Source: Stenotrophomonas maltophilia (GTDB lineage: Bacteria > Pseudomonadota > Gammaproteobacteria > Xanthomonadales > Xanthomonadaceae). Taken from it: DNA of 64,000 nt. Under the pieces are notes generated by a model that was given only the letters and a program-made list of their open reading frames with translations, did not search any database and was not told the DNA's origin. This document shows positions 23,360 to 33,503 of the stretch, piece by piece; position 1 is the stretch's first letter, and each line of letters begins with the position of its first letter. The DNA is taken from positions 186,001 to 250,000 of the forward strand of contig NZ_LYVJ01000002.1 in NCBI RefSeq assembly GCF_001676385.1, written 5' to 3'. Position numbers and translations under genes: made by a program.

Positions 23360-24736
23360 TCACGCCGCGTCGATGGCCTCTGACAGGCGTTCCACCGCGA
23401 TCACTTCCATGCCCTTCACCGAACCACCCTTGGGCGCGTTGGCCCTGGGCACGATGGCGCGCTTGAACCCGTGGGTGGCGGCCTCGCGCAGGCGGTCCTC
23501 GCCATTGGGCACCGGTCGGATCTCGCCGGACAGGCCGACCTCGCCGAAGGCAATCGTCTTCTCCGCCAGCGGCCGGTCCTGCAGCGAGGACAGCACCGCC
23601 AGCAGTACCGGCAGATCGGCGGCCGTCTCCTGCACGCGGATGCCCCCCACCACATTGACGAACACGTCCTGATCGCCGACCAGCACGCCTCCGTGGCGAT
23701 GCAGCACCGCCAGCAGCATGGCCAGGCGGTTCTGCTCCAGGCCGACCGCGACTCGGCGCGGGTTTGACAACGGCGACGCGTCGACCAGCGCCTGCACTTC
23801 CACCAGCAGCGGCCGGGTGCCCTCGCGGGTGACCATCACGCAGCTGCCCGGCTGATGGGTGCTGCCACCGGACAGGAAGATCGCCGACGGGTTGGAGACC
23901 TCCTTCAGGCCTTTGTCGCCCATCGCGAACACGCCGAGTTCATTGACGGCCCCAAAGCGGTTCTTGAACGCACGCAGCAGGCGGAAGCGGCTGCCGCTCT
24001 CGCCCTCGAAATACAGCACTGCATCGACCATGTGCTCGAGCACGCGCGGGCCGGCGATGCCGCCTTCCTTGGTCACGTGGCCGACCAGGAACACGGCGGT
24101 GCCGGTTTCCTTGGCGAAACGTACCAGCCGCGCGGCGCTCTCGCGCACCTGGCTGACCGAGCCCGGCGCGGCGGTCAGGCTCTCGGTCCACAGGGTCTGC
24201 ACCGAATCGGCCACGATCAGGCGCGGGCCGGCCTTGGAGGCATGCTGCAGGATCGACTCGACCCCGGTCTCGGCCAGTGCATTGACCCCATCCAGCGGCA
24301 GCTCCAGGCGGTGCGCGCGACCGGCCACCTGCGCCAGCGATTCCTCGCCGGTGACGTACAGCACCGGCAGTTCGGCCGCCATCTTCGCCACCGCCTGCAG
24401 CAGCAGGGTCGACTTGCCGATGCCCGGGTCGCCGCCCACCAGCACCACCGCGCCTTCGACCAGGCCGCCACCCAGCACGCGGTCGAACTCGCCGATGCCG
24501 GTTGAAACCCGGCGGTGCTCGGTCTGCTCCACGTCCTTCAGCGCGGTGATCTTCGGTGGGTCGATCTTGCCGGCCCAGCCGGCCCGGCGCGAGGCTGGCG
24601 CCTTGCTTGCCGCCGCGCTCTCCAGCACGATTTCCGACAGCGAATTCCAGGCGTTGCACTCGGTGCACTGGCCCTGCCACTTGCTGAATTCGGCGCCGCA
24701 TTCATTGCAGACGTAGGCGGTGCGGGCTTTTGCCAT
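23360..24736 (-). CDS. radA: DNA repair/recombination protein RadA
   Basis: The 458-residue RecA-like DnaB-type helicase processes recombination intermediates. The zinc finger is C10-x2-C13...C24-x2-C27. Walker A GGDPGIGKST is at 101-110, the RadA-specific KNRFG motif at 258-262, and the C-terminal Lon-protease-like domain includes GEVGLSGEIRPV. The length is typical. It is monocistronic as far as can be seen and is divergent from the GGDEF-EAL gene. Confidence 0.97.
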   Translation of the reverse strand: MAKARTAYVCNECGAEFSKWQGQCTECNAWNSLSEIVLESAAASKAPASRRAGWAGKIDPPKITALKDVEQTEHRRVSTGIGEFDRVLGGGLVEGAVVLVGGDPGIGKSTLLLQAVAKMAAELPVLYVTGEESLAQVAGRAHRLELPLDGVNALAETGVESILQHASKAGPRLIVADSVQTLWTESLTAAPGSVSQVRESAARLVRFAKETGTAVFLVGHVTKEGGIAGPRVLEHMVDAVLYFEGESGSRFRLLRAFKNRFGAVNELGVFAMGDKGLKEVSNPSAIFLSGGSTHQPGSCVMVTREGTRPLLVEVQALVDASPLSNPRRVAVGLEQNRLAMLLAVLHRHGGVLVGDQDVFVNVVGGIRVQETAADLPVLLAVLSSLQDRPLAEKTIAFGEVGLSGEIRPVPNGEDRLREAATHGFKRAIVPRANAPKGGSVKGMEVIAVERLSEAIDAA

Positions 24737-24883
24737 CGGATGATTTCCAGCAGCGGGAACAGGCGTGGCAGGATAGCCGAGCCGGGTCGCAGGTGGTGCG
24801 ACCGCTCAAGTCCCACCGCCCCGCGCCGATAGGGGTCGCGGGCGTGCGCCTTGCCCCCTCTCCTTTTTCCCACTGGATTCAAC

Positions 24884-26941
24884 ATGGCTGGCAGCTACAG
24901 TCAGAGCCTGGTCATCATCTCCCTGTTGGTGGCCATCCTTGCTTCGTACACGGCGCTGGACATGGCCGGCCGCCTGGCCACGGCCGAAGGCCGTGTTGCC
25001 CGCTGGTGGCTGGCCGGTGGCGCGGCGGCGATGGGGCTGGGCATCTGGTCGATGCACTTCATCGGCATGCTGGCCTTCGATCTGCCGATACCGGTCGGCT
25101 ACGACCTGGGTATCACCCTGTATTCGTTGGCGGTGTCAGTCGGCGCTTCGGCCTATGCATTGTGGCTGGTGTCCCGCCCCAGCCTGCCATGGCGGCGGTT
25201 GCTGGCCGGGGCGGTACTGATGGGGCTCGGCATCGCGGCCATGCATTACCTCGGGATGGCCGCGATGCGCATGCAGCCGGGCATCGATTACCACCCTGGC
25301 TGGTTGACGGCTTCGATCATGGTGGCCATCGGCGCGGCCGGCGCGGCGCTGTGGATCGCATTCCGCCTGCGGACCGAGCAGCGCAACACCCTCCGCCTGC
25401 GCGCGCTGGCCTCGCTGGTGATGGGCCTGGCCATCGTCGGCATGCATTACACCGGCATGGCCGCGGCGCGCTTCCCGGCAGGCAGCGTCTGCGGTGCGGT
25501 CGGAAACGGCGGTATCGACGCTCGCTGGCTGGCGGTGCTGGTGATCATCACCACCGTGGCGACGCTGGGCATCGCCCTGGTCGCCTCGCTGTTCGACCGC
25601 CAGATGCATCTGCGCACCGGCGTGCTGGCCGATTCGCTGGCCCATGCCAACGACAAACTGATCCAGGCCGCGCTGCACGATCCACTGACACAGCTGCCCA
25701 ACCGCATGCTGCTGCAGGATCGCATCGAGCAGGCCATCGAGAAGGCGCGCCGCCGTAACCGCGCGGTGGCGGTGATGTTCTGCGACCTGGATGGCTTCAA
25801 GGCGGTCAACGATGCGTATGGCCACCAGTTGGGAGACCGCCTGCTGGTGGCGGTGGCAGAGCGCATCGGCGGCCTGCTGCGCCCGCAGGACACCTTCGCG
25901 CGGCTGGGCGGTGACGAGTTCGTGATCGTGCTGGCCATCGACACCCCGGACGACGCGATGCTGGTGGCCGAACGCATCATCGCCGCCGCCGGCGAGCCGT
26001 TCACCCTGGACGCGGCCGAACTGCAGGTCAGCGCCAGCCTCGGTATCGCGCTGTACCCGGACGATGCCAGCAATGAGCGCGAACTGATGGCGCATGCCGA
26101 CGCGGCGATGTACCACACCAAGGAAACCGGCCGGAACGGCTACACCTTCTTCACCCCGTCGATGCAGCTCAGCGCCAATCGCCAGCTGCGCCTGCTGCAG
26201 GACCTGCGCAAGGCCATCGCCCGCGACCAACTGGTGCTGCACTATCAGCCCAAGTTCCCGGCTGCGGGCGCTCCGGCCAGCGGCGCCGAGGCGCTGCTGC
26301 GCTGGCAGCACCCCGAACTGGGCCTGCTGGCGCCGGATGTGTTCATCGCCATCGCCGAGCGCAGCGGCCTGATCCTGCCGATCGGTGACTGGGTGCTGGA
26401 CCGCGCCTGCGCGCAGCTGCGGGCCTGGCACGAAGCGGGGCATGCCGAATGGTCGATGGCGGTGAACCTGTCACCGTTGCAGTTCGCCTCGCCTGCCCTG
26501 CTGGACGGTGTGCGCGGCGCGTTGGAGCGGCACGGTATCGAGCCGGCGCGGCTCACTCTGGAAATCACCGAGAGCACTGCGATGAAGGACGTGGACGCGA
26601 GCCTGGCGATCCTGAACGACCTGGCGGCGATGGGGGTGCACATCGCCATCGACGACTTCGGGACCGGCTATTCCAGCCTGCTGTACCTCAAGCGCATGCC
26701 GGCCACCGAGCTGAAGATCGACCGTGCGTTCGTGCACGACCTGGAACGCAACGACGAGGATACGGCCATCGTGTCGTCGATCATCGCGCTGGGCCGTACC
26801 CTGCAGCTGCAGGTAGTTGCCGAGGGCGTGGAGACACAGGCGCAGCGCGAGTACCTCAGTGAGCTGGGCTGCGACCAGCTGCAGGGCTATCACCTGGGCC
26901 GGCCGATGGAGGCCGAAGAGTTCCTGCGACGGGTGGGGTGA
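24884..26941 (+). CDS. MHYT-GGDEF-EAL c-di-GMP regulator
   Basis: The 685-residue protein starts MAGSYSQSLV (ATG 24884). Residues 1-235 form an MHYT sensor with paired helices and three motif copies (MHFIGM at 57-62, MHYLGM at 120-125, MHYTGM at 187-192), thought to bind a metal or sense a diatomic gas. The GGDEF domain has an intact active site (342-346) and an RxxD inhibitory site (RPQD, 333-336) exactly five residues before it. The EAL domain has EALLRW (469-474), DDFGTGYSS and EGVETQ. Both synthesis and breakdown of c-di-GMP look possible; the net activity cannot be told from sequence. Confidence 0.95.
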   Translation: MAGSYSQSLVIISLLVAILASYTALDMAGRLATAEGRVARWWLAGGAAAMGLGIWSMHFIGMLAFDLPIPVGYDLGITLYSLAVSVGASAYALWLVSRPSLPWRRLLAGAVLMGLGIAAMHYLGMAAMRMQPGIDYHPGWLTASIMVAIGAAGAALWIAFRLRTEQRNTLRLRALASLVMGLAIVGMHYTGMAAARFPAGSVCGAVGNGGIDARWLAVLVIITTVATLGIALVASLFDRQMHLRTGVLADSLAHANDKLIQAALHDPLTQLPNRMLLQDRIEQAIEKARRRNRAVAVMFCDLDGFKAVNDAYGHQLGDRLLVAVAERIGGLLRPQDTFARLGGDEFVIVLAIDTPDDAMLVAERIIAAAGEPFTLDAAELQVSASLGIALYPDDASNERELMAHADAAMYHTKETGRNGYTFFTPSMQLSANRQLRLLQDLRKAIARDQLVLHYQPKFPAAGAPASGAEALLRWQHPELGLLAPDVFIAIAERSGLILPIGDWVLDRACAQLRAWHEAGHAEWSMAVNLSPLQFASPALLDGVRGALERHGIEPARLTLEITESTAMKDVDASLAILNDLAAMGVHIAIDDFGTGYSSLLYLKRMPATELKIDRAFVHDLERNDEDTAIVSSIIALGRTLQLQVVAEGVETQAQREYLSELGCDQLQGYHLGRPMEAEEFLRRVG

Positions 26942-26953
26942 GGCCGCGGTTCC

Positions 26954-26992
26954 GGGGTCGGATCCCTTGCCGCATCCAAGGGCTCTGACCCC
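26954..26992. repeat. Palindromic GGGGTCGGA repeat
   Basis: GGGGTCGGATCCCTT and AAGGGCTCTGACCCC flank a 9-base loop, a looser copy of the repeat at 14457-14496. It starts 13 bases after the GGDEF-EAL gene. Confidence 0.75.
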
Positions 26993-27044
26993 CATCCACG
27001 CAGGGCGTGGATCTACCGGGGCCGGCCCCCATCCACCCGCCAAC

Positions 27045-27072
27045 AGAAAGGCCGCCCGGGGGCGGCCTTTCT
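27045..27072. terminator. Bidirectional terminator between GGDEF-EAL gene and cyo operon
   Basis: AGAAAGGCCGCC-CGGG-GGCGGCCTTTCT forms a perfect 12-bp stem with T/A-rich ends on both strands, between convergent genes. Confidence 0.9.
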
Positions 27073-27094
27073 GCGTGGCAACGTCGCGCGGACG

Positions 27095-27436
27095 TCAGTG
27101 CATCATGTGCACGTTCATGTTGTGCATGACCCACAGGGTACCGACCACGATGATGCCGATCACCACGACGGTGAAGGCCGCAGCGTTGACGTTCCAGCGG
27201 CTTTCCGACGAGCGGTCCAGGTGCAGGAAGAACACCAGGTGGACCAGCATCTGCAGCACCGCGGTGACCGCGATCACCACACCGTTGACGGTGCGCGAGA
27301 AGTCGCCCGACATCACCATCCAGAAGGGGATGACGGTCAGCACCACCGCCAGCACGAAGCCGATCAGGTACGACTTCACGCTGCCGTGGCTTTCGCCGCC
27401 GGTGCCGTGGTCGTGTGCATGGTTGTCATGTGCCAT
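27095..27436 (-). CDS. cyoD: Cytochrome bo3 ubiquinol oxidase subunit IV
   Basis: The 113-residue small subunit has three membrane helices (SYLIGFVLAVVLTVIPFWMV, VNGVVIAVTAVLQMLVHLVFFL, AAAFTVVVIGIIVVGTLWVM). It stabilises the oxidase. Its N-terminus is histidine-rich ([11 protein letters not shown]). The ATG shares one base with the cyoC stop (TAATG), so translation is coupled. Confidence 0.95.
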   Translation of the reverse strand: MAHDNHAHDHGTGGESHGSVKSYLIGFVLAVVLTVIPFWMVMSGDFSRTVNGVVIAVTAVLQMLVHLVFFLHLDRSSESRWNVNAAAFTVVVIGIIVVGTLWVMHNMNVHMMH

Positions 27437-28074
27437 TACAGCGCTCCATTGAGGTAGACGACGGAGAACACGCCGATCCAGATCAGGTCCAGGAAGTGCC
27501 AGAACAGGCTCAGGCACGCCATGCGGGTCTTGTTGGTCGGGGTCAGGCCGTACTTCTTCAGCTGCACGAACATCACCAGCAACCACAGCAGGCCAGCGCT
27601 GACGTGCAGGCCGTGGGTACCGACCAGGGCGAAGAACGCCGACAGGAAGGCACTGCGGTCCGGACCGTAGCCCTGGTGGATCAGGTGCTGGAACTCCCAC
27701 ACTTCCATGCACATGAAGCCGAAGCCCAACAGCCAGGTGATGGCCAGCCACAGGTACATCTGGCCCATCTGCCTGCGGTGCATGGCAATCATGCCCAGGC
27801 CGAAGGTCAGCGACGAGGTCAGCAGCAGCGCGGTTTCCCACGCCACGAACGGCAGCTCGAACAGGTCCTTCGCGGTGGGACCGCCATCGGTACCGCCGGC
27901 CAGCACCACGTAGGTGGCGAACAGCGAGGCGAAGATGAGGCAGTCGCTCATCAGGTACACCCAGAAACCGAAGACGGTATTGCCGCCGGTGTCGTGGTGC
28001 TCGTGGTCGTCATGGCCATGGGCCGCCGCGTGCGCGGCGTGCCCGTGGCTCAGGGTCGAGGTATTGGTGCTCAT
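27436..28074 (-). CDS. cyoC: Cytochrome bo3 ubiquinol oxidase subunit III
   Basis: The 212-residue product has five helices typical of haem-copper oxidase subunit III, with [40 protein letters not shown] and [20 protein letters not shown]. The N-terminal 30 residues are unusually histidine-rich ([20 protein letters not shown]). The start overlaps the cyoB stop by ATGA. Confidence 0.96.
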   Translation of the reverse strand: MSTNTSTLSHGHAAHAAAHGHDDHEHHDTGGNTVFGFWVYLMSDCLIFASLFATYVVLAGGTDGGPTAKDLFELPFVAWETALLLTSSLTFGLGMIAMHRRQMGQMYLWLAITWLLGFGFMCMEVWEFQHLIHQGYGPDRSAFLSAFFALVGTHGLHVSAGLLWLLVMFVQLKKYGLTPTNKTRMACLSLFWHFLDLIWIGVFSVVYLNGAL

Positions 28075-30074
28075 GCCTTCAGCTCCGACTTCACCAGGCC
28101 CTGGGCTTCCAGGTGCTTGCGGTGTTCGTTCTCGATGCGTTCCACCTCGGCGGCCGGGACCCAGTAGTCCACGTCCTGGTCGAAGGTGCGGTAGATGAAC
28201 GTGGCGATCATGCCGACGAAGCCGACGATGGCCAGCCACCAGATGTGCCAGATCATCGCGAAGCCGAACACCAGGCTGAAGGCGCCGATGACAACGCCCG
28301 TGCCGGTGTTGCGCGGCATGTGGATGTCGGTGTACCTGGCCGGCTTCGGCCAGGCTTCACCACGCTGCTTGCGCTCCCAGAAATCGTCCAGCTCGGTGAC
28401 GTCCGGCAGCGTCGCGAAGTTGTAGAAGGCCGGCGGCGAAGAGGTTTCCCACTCCAGCGTACGGGCATCCCACGGGTCGCCGGTCAGGTCGACGGTCTTC
28501 TTGCGGTCGCGGATCGACACGGCCACCTGGATGATCTGGCACAGGATGCCGGCGCCGACGATGAAGGCACCGCAGGCGGCAACCAGCAGCAGCGGCTCGT
28601 AAGCCGGGTTGACGGTGCTCTGCAGGCGACGGGTCATGCCCATGAAGCCCAGCACGTACATCGGCATGAAGGTCACATAGAAGCCGATGAACCAGCACCA
28701 GAACGCGCACTTGCCCCAGAACTCATTGAGGCGGAAGCCGAACATCTTCGGCCACCAGTAGGTAATGCCGGCGAACATGCCGAACACTACGCCGCCGATG
28801 ATGACGTTGTGGAAGTGGGCGATCAGGAACAGGCTGTTGTGCAGCACGAAGTCGATGGCCGGGATCGCCAGCATCACGCCGGTCATGCCGCCGATGACGA
28901 AGGTGACCATGAAGCCGATCGTCCACAGCACCGGGGTGGTGAAGTGCACGCGACCGCGGAACATGGTGAACAGCCAGTTGAAGATCTTCACGCCGGTCGG
29001 AATCGAAATGATCATCGTCGTGATGCCGAAGAAGGCATTGACGTTGGCACCCGAGCCCATGGTGAAGAAGTGGTGCAGCCACACGATGAACGACAGCACG
29101 CCGATGCAGGCGGTGGCGTAGACCATGCCCTTGTAACCGAACAGCGCCTTGCGCGAGAAGGTCGCGATGACTTCGGAGAACACACCGAACGCCGGCAGGA
29201 CCAGGATGTACACCTCCGGGTGGCCCCAGATCCAGATCAGGTTGATGTACAGCATGGCGTTGCCGCCGCCGTCATTGGTGAAGAAGTGCGTACCCAGGTA
29301 ACGGTCCAGGGTCAGCAGCACCAGGGTGATGGTCAGCACCGGGAAGGCCGCGACGATCAGCACGTTGGTCACCAGGGCGGTCCAGGTGAACACCGGCATC
29401 TGCATCAGCTTCATGCTCGGGGTGCGCATCTTGAGGATGGTGATGAAGAAGTTGATACCACTGAGCGTGGTACCCAGGCCCGCCACCTGTAGACCCCAGA
29501 TGTAGTAGTCCATGCCGACGCTTGGACTGTATTCGATGCCCGACAGCGGCGGGAACGCCAGCCAGCCGGTGGCAGCGAACTCACCGATCCACAGCGACAG
29601 CATGATCAGCACCGCACCGGCCACGAACAGCCAGAAGCTGAGCGAGTTGACGAACGGGAACGCGACGTCGCGCGCACCGATCTGCAGCGGCACGGCCAGG
29701 TTCATCAGGCCGGTGATCAGCGGCATCGCCACGAAGAAGATCATGATCACGCCGTGGGCGGTGAAGATCTGGTCGTAGTGGTGCGGCGGCAGGTAGCCCT
29801 CGGAGCCACCAACGGCGATGGCCTGCTGGGTACGCATCATGATGGCGTCGGAGAAACCGCGCAGCAGCATGACGAAGGCGACGATGAGGTACATCACGCC
29901 GATCTTCTTGTGGTCCACCGAGGTGAACCACTCTTTCCACAGATAGCCCCACAGCTTGAACTTGGTGACCAGGGCGACGACGCCCAGGCCACCCAGCACC
30001 GCGCCGACCAGGGTGGTCAGCACGATCGGATCGTGGGGGATCGACTCAAGAGAGAGTTTTCCCAACATGTTCAT
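28071..30074 (-). CDS. cyoB: Cytochrome bo3 ubiquinol oxidase subunit I
   Basis: The 667-residue catalytic subunit holds haem b, haem o3 and CuB. Typical segments are [18 protein letters not shown], with the His-Tyr pair that crosslinks at the active site; [13 protein letters not shown], with two CuB histidines; and [19 protein letters not shown], with the paired haem-ligand histidines. It has about 15 helices and normal length (E. coli 663). ATGA overlaps on both sides couple it with cyoA and cyoC. Confidence 0.98.
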   Translation of the reverse strand: MNMLGKLSLESIPHDPIVLTTLVGAVLGGLGVVALVTKFKLWGYLWKEWFTSVDHKKIGVMYLIVAFVMLLRGFSDAIMMRTQQAIAVGGSEGYLPPHHYDQIFTAHGVIMIFFVAMPLITGLMNLAVPLQIGARDVAFPFVNSLSFWLFVAGAVLIMLSLWIGEFAATGWLAFPPLSGIEYSPSVGMDYYIWGLQVAGLGTTLSGINFFITILKMRTPSMKLMQMPVFTWTALVTNVLIVAAFPVLTITLVLLTLDRYLGTHFFTNDGGGNAMLYINLIWIWGHPEVYILVLPAFGVFSEVIATFSRKALFGYKGMVYATACIGVLSFIVWLHHFFTMGSGANVNAFFGITTMIISIPTGVKIFNWLFTMFRGRVHFTTPVLWTIGFMVTFVIGGMTGVMLAIPAIDFVLHNSLFLIAHFHNVIIGGVVFGMFAGITYWWPKMFGFRLNEFWGKCAFWCWFIGFYVTFMPMYVLGFMGMTRRLQSTVNPAYEPLLLVAACGAFIVGAGILCQIIQVAVSIRDRKKTVDLTGDPWDARTLEWETSSPPAFYNFATLPDVTELDDFWERKQRGEAWPKPARYTDIHMPRNTGTGVVIGAFSLVFGFAMIWHIWWLAIVGFVGMIATFIYRTFDQDVDYWVPAAEVERIENEHRKHLEAQGLVKSELKA

Positions 30075-31111
30075 TCTCCCGAACCCGCGTGGCCGGCATG
30101 GCCTGCGTGTTCGTGTTCGTTGGCATCCAGGTTTTCACCCGATTCCTTGGAATCATGCGCGTCACTGGGAGCATGGCCCTCGTGCGCTTCATGGGTGGCG
30201 GCATCGGCAGCGGCGGCACCGGCATGCGCGTGCTTCATGCCGTAATGCTGGTTGTCGCCCATGTGCTTGGCGATGACCCAGTCGAACAGGCCTTCTTCGG
30301 TCTTGCCAAAGTAGGTGACCGGATACCACTCGGCGTTGCGCGCTTCGCCCAGCGCCTTGAACGAAGCCTTGTCCAGGGTCTGTTCACCGGCGCGGACCTG
30401 GTCCAGCCACTGGCGATATTCGGCATCGGTAACCGAGTAGGCGGTGAAGTGCATCTTGGCGAAGCCCGCGCCGCTGTAGTGCGAGGACATGCCCGGGAAC
30501 TCACCGGTCTCGTTGGCAATCAGGTGGAGCTTGGTCTCCATCGCCGCCATCGAGTAGATCATGCTACCCAGGTGCGGGATGAAGAAGGCATTCATCACCG
30601 TGTCGGACGTGATCTTGAAGTTCAACGGAGTGTTGACCGGGAACTTGATTTCGTTGACGACCGCCACCTTCTCTTCCGGATAGATGAACAGCCACTTCCA
30701 GTCCAGCGAGATCGCCTCGATGGTGACCGGCTTGACGTCCGACTCCAACGGCTTGTAGGGGTCAAGCGCATGCGACGAACGCCACGTCAGGACCGCCAGC
30801 ACCAGCACGATCATGCAGGGGATCGACCACACCACCACCTCGATCGCCGTCGAGTGGGACCACTTCGGCTCGTAACGGGCCTTGGTGTTGGAGGCGCGAT
30901 ACTTCCACGCGAACGTCAGGGTCATGATGATGACCGGGATGACGACCAGCAGCATGAGCACGGTTGCCGTGATCAGCAGGGTCTTCTCATCGTGGCCGAT
31001 CTGGCCCTTCGGACTGAGAATGGCCACGGCATCGCATCCGGTGAGCATCACCAGCAATGCGAGCAACAGGCCCGGGCGCAACCAGCGCCCAAGGGTTTTC
31101 AACGGAATCAT
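30071..31111 (-). CDS. cyoA: Cytochrome bo3 ubiquinol oxidase subunit II (lipoprotein)
   Basis: The 346-residue product starts [14 protein letters not shown], with a lipobox LTGC at Cys26. Two helices follow ([38 protein letters not shown]), then a periplasmic cupredoxin-like domain lacking the CuA cysteines, as expected for a quinol oxidase. A long histidine/alanine-rich tail of about 50 residues ([20 protein letters not shown] and beyond) is a notable addition. This first gene of cyoABCD has no cyoE (haem O synthase) after cyoD, so that gene must lie elsewhere. Confidence 0.97.
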   Translation of the reverse strand: MIPLKTLGRWLRPGLLLALLVMLTGCDAVAILSPKGQIGHDEKTLLITATVLMLLVVIPVIIMTLTFAWKYRASNTKARYEPKWSHSTAIEVVVWSIPCMIVLVLAVLTWRSSHALDPYKPLESDVKPVTIEAISLDWKWLFIYPEEKVAVVNEIKFPVNTPLNFKITSDTVMNAFFIPHLGSMIYSMAAMETKLHLIANETGEFPGMSSHYSGAGFAKMHFTAYSVTDAEYRQWLDQVRAGEQTLDKASFKALGEARNAEWYPVTYFGKTEEGLFDWVIAKHMGDNQHYGMKHAHAGAAAADAATHEAHEGHAPSDAHDSKESGENLDANEHEHAGHAGHAGSGE

Positions 31112-31425
31112 CGGTCGATCCAATTGCGAGGGAATGCCGTTCCCCGTCCTGCCTGCTCCGGCCAAAGCCGGTCCCGCCGGTCCGGAGGCAGGCGGGGAGG
31201 TGGGGGCGAGTCAGCCTTTCAATTTTAGGCCGTCACCGAGCATTTAAGAAAGGCATTGACAATGATCGAGCGCAGGAAAGACCCGTTTCTGGCTGCGACA
31301 CGTTGTCGCACCGCGCAGGCGCGATGGCATCGGCCAGCGATCCGCCGCGCTCGGCAAGGTCGCCTGAACAGGTTCAGGTGCGCGGACAGACAGGAACGTG
31401 GGATGCTCCAGGCAGGAGGACCGCC

Positions 31426-32061
31426 ATGGACAAGATCGACTTCAAGAAGCGCGACCGGGCGCTGTACCAGCCCCCGGCGGGCCGGTTCGTCCAGGTGGAG
31501 GTGCCGCCGCTGCCCTACCTGATGATGGACGGCCGTGGCGACCCGAATACCGCCCCGGCTTACCTGCAGTCGGTGCAGTGGCTGTATGCAGTGAGCTATG
31601 CACTGAAGTTCGCGCTGAAAGCCGAGGGCCGGGACTACGTAGTGCCGCCGCTGGAAGCGCTCTGGACCGCCGACGACCCGGCGAGCTTTGTGGCACGCCG
31701 CAAGGACGAGTGGGCGTGGACGGTGATGATCCGTACGCCGGATGGGATCAGCCCAGGGCAACTGGAGACCGCCATCGCCAAGGCGACGAAGAAGCTAGGC
31801 GAGACACCGGTTGGCCTTCGCCATCGGGTGCTTGAGGAAGGCCTCTGCCTGCAGACCCTGCATGTGGGCGCCTACGATGACGAAGGCCCGACCCTGGCCC
31901 GTCTGCACGACGAGCTGATGCCTTCGCTGGGCTACACCTTTGCCGGCCCCCACCATGAGATCTACCTGAGTGATCCGCGAAAGACCGACGCGGCGAGATT
32001 GAAGACCGTGCTGCGGCAGCCGGTGCGGGCGGTTGGGCCTGACGAGGGTTCTCGCTCATGA
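31426..32061 (+). CDS. GyrI-like small-molecule-binding domain protein
   Basis: The 211-residue protein starts MDKIDFKKRDRALYQPPAGR from an ATG with AGGAGGA 5 bases upstream. It continues PPLPYLMMDGRGDPNTAPAY, LKFALKAEGRDYVVPPLEAL and ends near HEIYLSDPRK, the pattern of stand-alone GyrI-like (SOUL/AraC-effector fold) proteins. No DNA-binding domain is attached. The ligand is unknown. The gene is divergent from cyoA and may share a transcript with the downstream membrane protein. Confidence 0.85.
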   Translation: MDKIDFKKRDRALYQPPAGRFVQVEVPPLPYLMMDGRGDPNTAPAYLQSVQWLYAVSYALKFALKAEGRDYVVPPLEALWTADDPASFVARRKDEWAWTVMIRTPDGISPGQLETAIAKATKKLGETPVGLRHRVLEEGLCLQTLHVGAYDDEGPTLARLHDELMPSLGYTFAGPHHEIYLSDPRKTDAARLKTVLRQPVRAVGPDEGSRS

Positions 32062-32074
32062 CCCCAGGAACGTC

Positions 32075-32410
32075 ATGCGCATGATCGAACGACTGCTGCG
32101 CTGGACCACCCTGCCCGCCGGGCGCCGGCTGATGGCCGTGCTTGGGGCTACGCTGGTGATAGTGCTGGCCTGCAATCCGGATCTGCTGCCGTTGTTGCCG
32201 CTGGTGGATGCGTTGGGACTGGACGTACTGATGCTGTTGCTCGGTGCGCAGGTGGTGGCGGTGCTGCCATGGGTACGCGAGCGGGCCAGCCGCGGGACCA
32301 GAGTGCTTGCACGCCTGCTGATCGGTGCATCGGCTGGAGCAGCGGGTGGTTATCTCCGGCAGCTCGCGTGGTGGCTGGCGCGGAATGCGGTGATCGTGCG
32401 GCACCGATGA
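32075..32410 (+). CDS. Small membrane protein
   Basis: The 111-residue product reads MRMIERLLRWTTLPAGRRLM from the ATG at 32075, with AGGA 5 bases upstream. It has two or three hydrophobic helices (AVLGATLVIVLACNPDLLPL, LDVLMLLLGAQVVAVLPWV, LIGASAGAAGGYL). No family is recognised. It starts 13 bases after the GyrI-like gene and is the last core gene before the island. Confidence 0.6.
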   Translation: MRMIERLLRWTTLPAGRRLMAVLGATLVIVLACNPDLLPLLPLVDALGLDVLMLLLGAQVVAVLPWVRERASRGTRVLARLLIGASAGAAGGYLRQLAWWLARNAVIVRHR

Positions 32411-32463
32411 GGTCATGACTTCATTGGAAGAGCCGTTGACCTGTGATTACTGCAAATGCAAAT

Positions 32464-32533
32464 GCCCCGACCAAGGCCGGGGCTTTTCATTACAGCTGGT
32501 GCCGGAAACAGGAGTCGAACCTGCGACCTACGC
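32464..32533. other. Distal attachment site (attL-like): tRNA-Thr 3' end plus terminator
   Basis: The last 37 bases of the tRNA-Thr gene (32497-32533, starting TGGTGCCGGAAACAGGAGTC on the plus strand) are repeated here, preceded by the tRNA terminator hairpin GCCCCG...CGGGGC (32464-32483). After 32533 the match to the tRNA stops. This is what remains of the original chromosomal 3' end of the tRNA gene, displaced by integration about 18.7 kb away from its 5' half. Confidence 0.85.
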
Positions 32534-32610
32534 CACAATGGCTCGCCTATCGAACGGCGGCAGCAGGCATTTAGCGACTAAGTTCAGCACCTCTCGTCGT
32601 CAGCGGGCGA

Positions 32611-33018
32611 TCAGGAGAAAAAGACTGAATCGCCTTCTTGAGCGAAAATTTCCGCAACTATTAGCGGATCACTCTTGGAAAGATCATACGGACAGAACAC
32701 TTCCGCACAATATCCATCCCGATGCTCCAAAAAAACTCTAACCGCATCGAGACCAGCATCATCACTACGCGGCAACCATACATTGGAAGCTATACCGCAA
32801 GCGACCGCCCAGTCCTTCCGCCCCTGCAGCGCTAACTGAAGCAGCCTCATCCGATCTGCGGCACCTCCACCATCCATCTGGACGCCCGTATGCACTATAT
32901 CTCCAGTGGAGGCAAGGTAAACTCCAAATGGGTAAAACTCCCCATGCTCGACAATCATCTTTCTGGCGAACTGCAGCATATCTCCGAGTATTCTCTCGAC
33001 CTCTTCTTTAGGCGTCAT
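32611..33018 (-). CDS. Probable orphan immunity protein
   Basis: The 135-residue protein has no signal peptide and includes GEFYPFGVYLASTGDIVHTG, a pattern I associate with immunity proteins next to Rhs/CDI-type toxins. Its ATG (33018) overlaps by ATGA the stop of a frame that reads like the C-terminal end of a polymorphic toxin. The toxin frame is broken, so this looks like an orphan immunity gene. The immunity role is inference from context. Confidence 0.55.
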   Translation of the reverse strand: MTPKEEVERILGDMLQFARKMIVEHGEFYPFGVYLASTGDIVHTGVQMDGGGAADRMRLLQLALQGRKDWAVACGIASNVWLPRSDDAGLDAVRVFLEHRDGYCAEVFCPYDLSKSDPLIVAEIFAQEGDSVFFS

Positions 33019-33420
33019 CTTTTAGGTCCCAGGTCATCTCGGCGAACAATTGTCGACTGCCGCTCCACCGTAGAGCTTACCTTAATATTCGTCCCCGTTA
33101 CGACGACATGCTCTCGCCCAGTCGCCTGAGCATGTTCCCGTTGCGCTCTGAGTTGCGATGAATCAGACAGTCGCTTTATATCCTTAATTTCGCCGACCTG
33201 CCGAGAATTCTTGAAATCAGGAATTGTCGGCCATGTGAGGTCAGCGCTCTTTCCGTGCTCTTGACTTCACCGATGGCGCCAAGAACCCTTGCTTCCGACG
33301 CTACTCCTCGTGCCATCGCGCCAGCACCATCACCCACGATGGGGACAAGGCCAATGGCTGCGGCAGCTATGTTGATGGCAGATGGAGCAAAGGAGGTCTA
33401 CTACTTCGATCTTGCTTATT
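33015..33420 (-). pseudogene. Broken C-terminal end of a polymorphic toxin
   Basis: Reading leftward, one frame gives SAINIAAAAIGLVPIVGDGA and ARVLGAIGEVKSTERALT. Around 33236-33246 the reading shifts by one frame into TWPTIPDFKNSRQVGEIKDI, then KRLSDSSQLRAQREHA and a terminal STIVRRDDLGPKR-stop. The hydrophobic pre-toxin region followed by a V-G-E-I-K-D stretch resembles nuclease-fold toxin tips of Rhs/CDI proteins. Stops just upstream (near 33400) remove any N-terminal part. The stop overlaps the putative immunity gene by ATGA. Confidence 0.5.
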
Positions 33421-33503
33421 GAGGCAGATCTTCTCCCCACTCGCGTTGCCCCTCGCCACCATGGCGGGATTGCCAACGCCTTCCATGGCCTGACCGGGCT
33501 CAA

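Noticed and set aside
32415..32741. Frame containing LVPETGVEPATY
   Set aside because: This peptide is a well-known artefact of translating the 3' end of a tRNA gene. The DNA is an attachment-site copy, not a gene. The same applies at 37225 and 51180.
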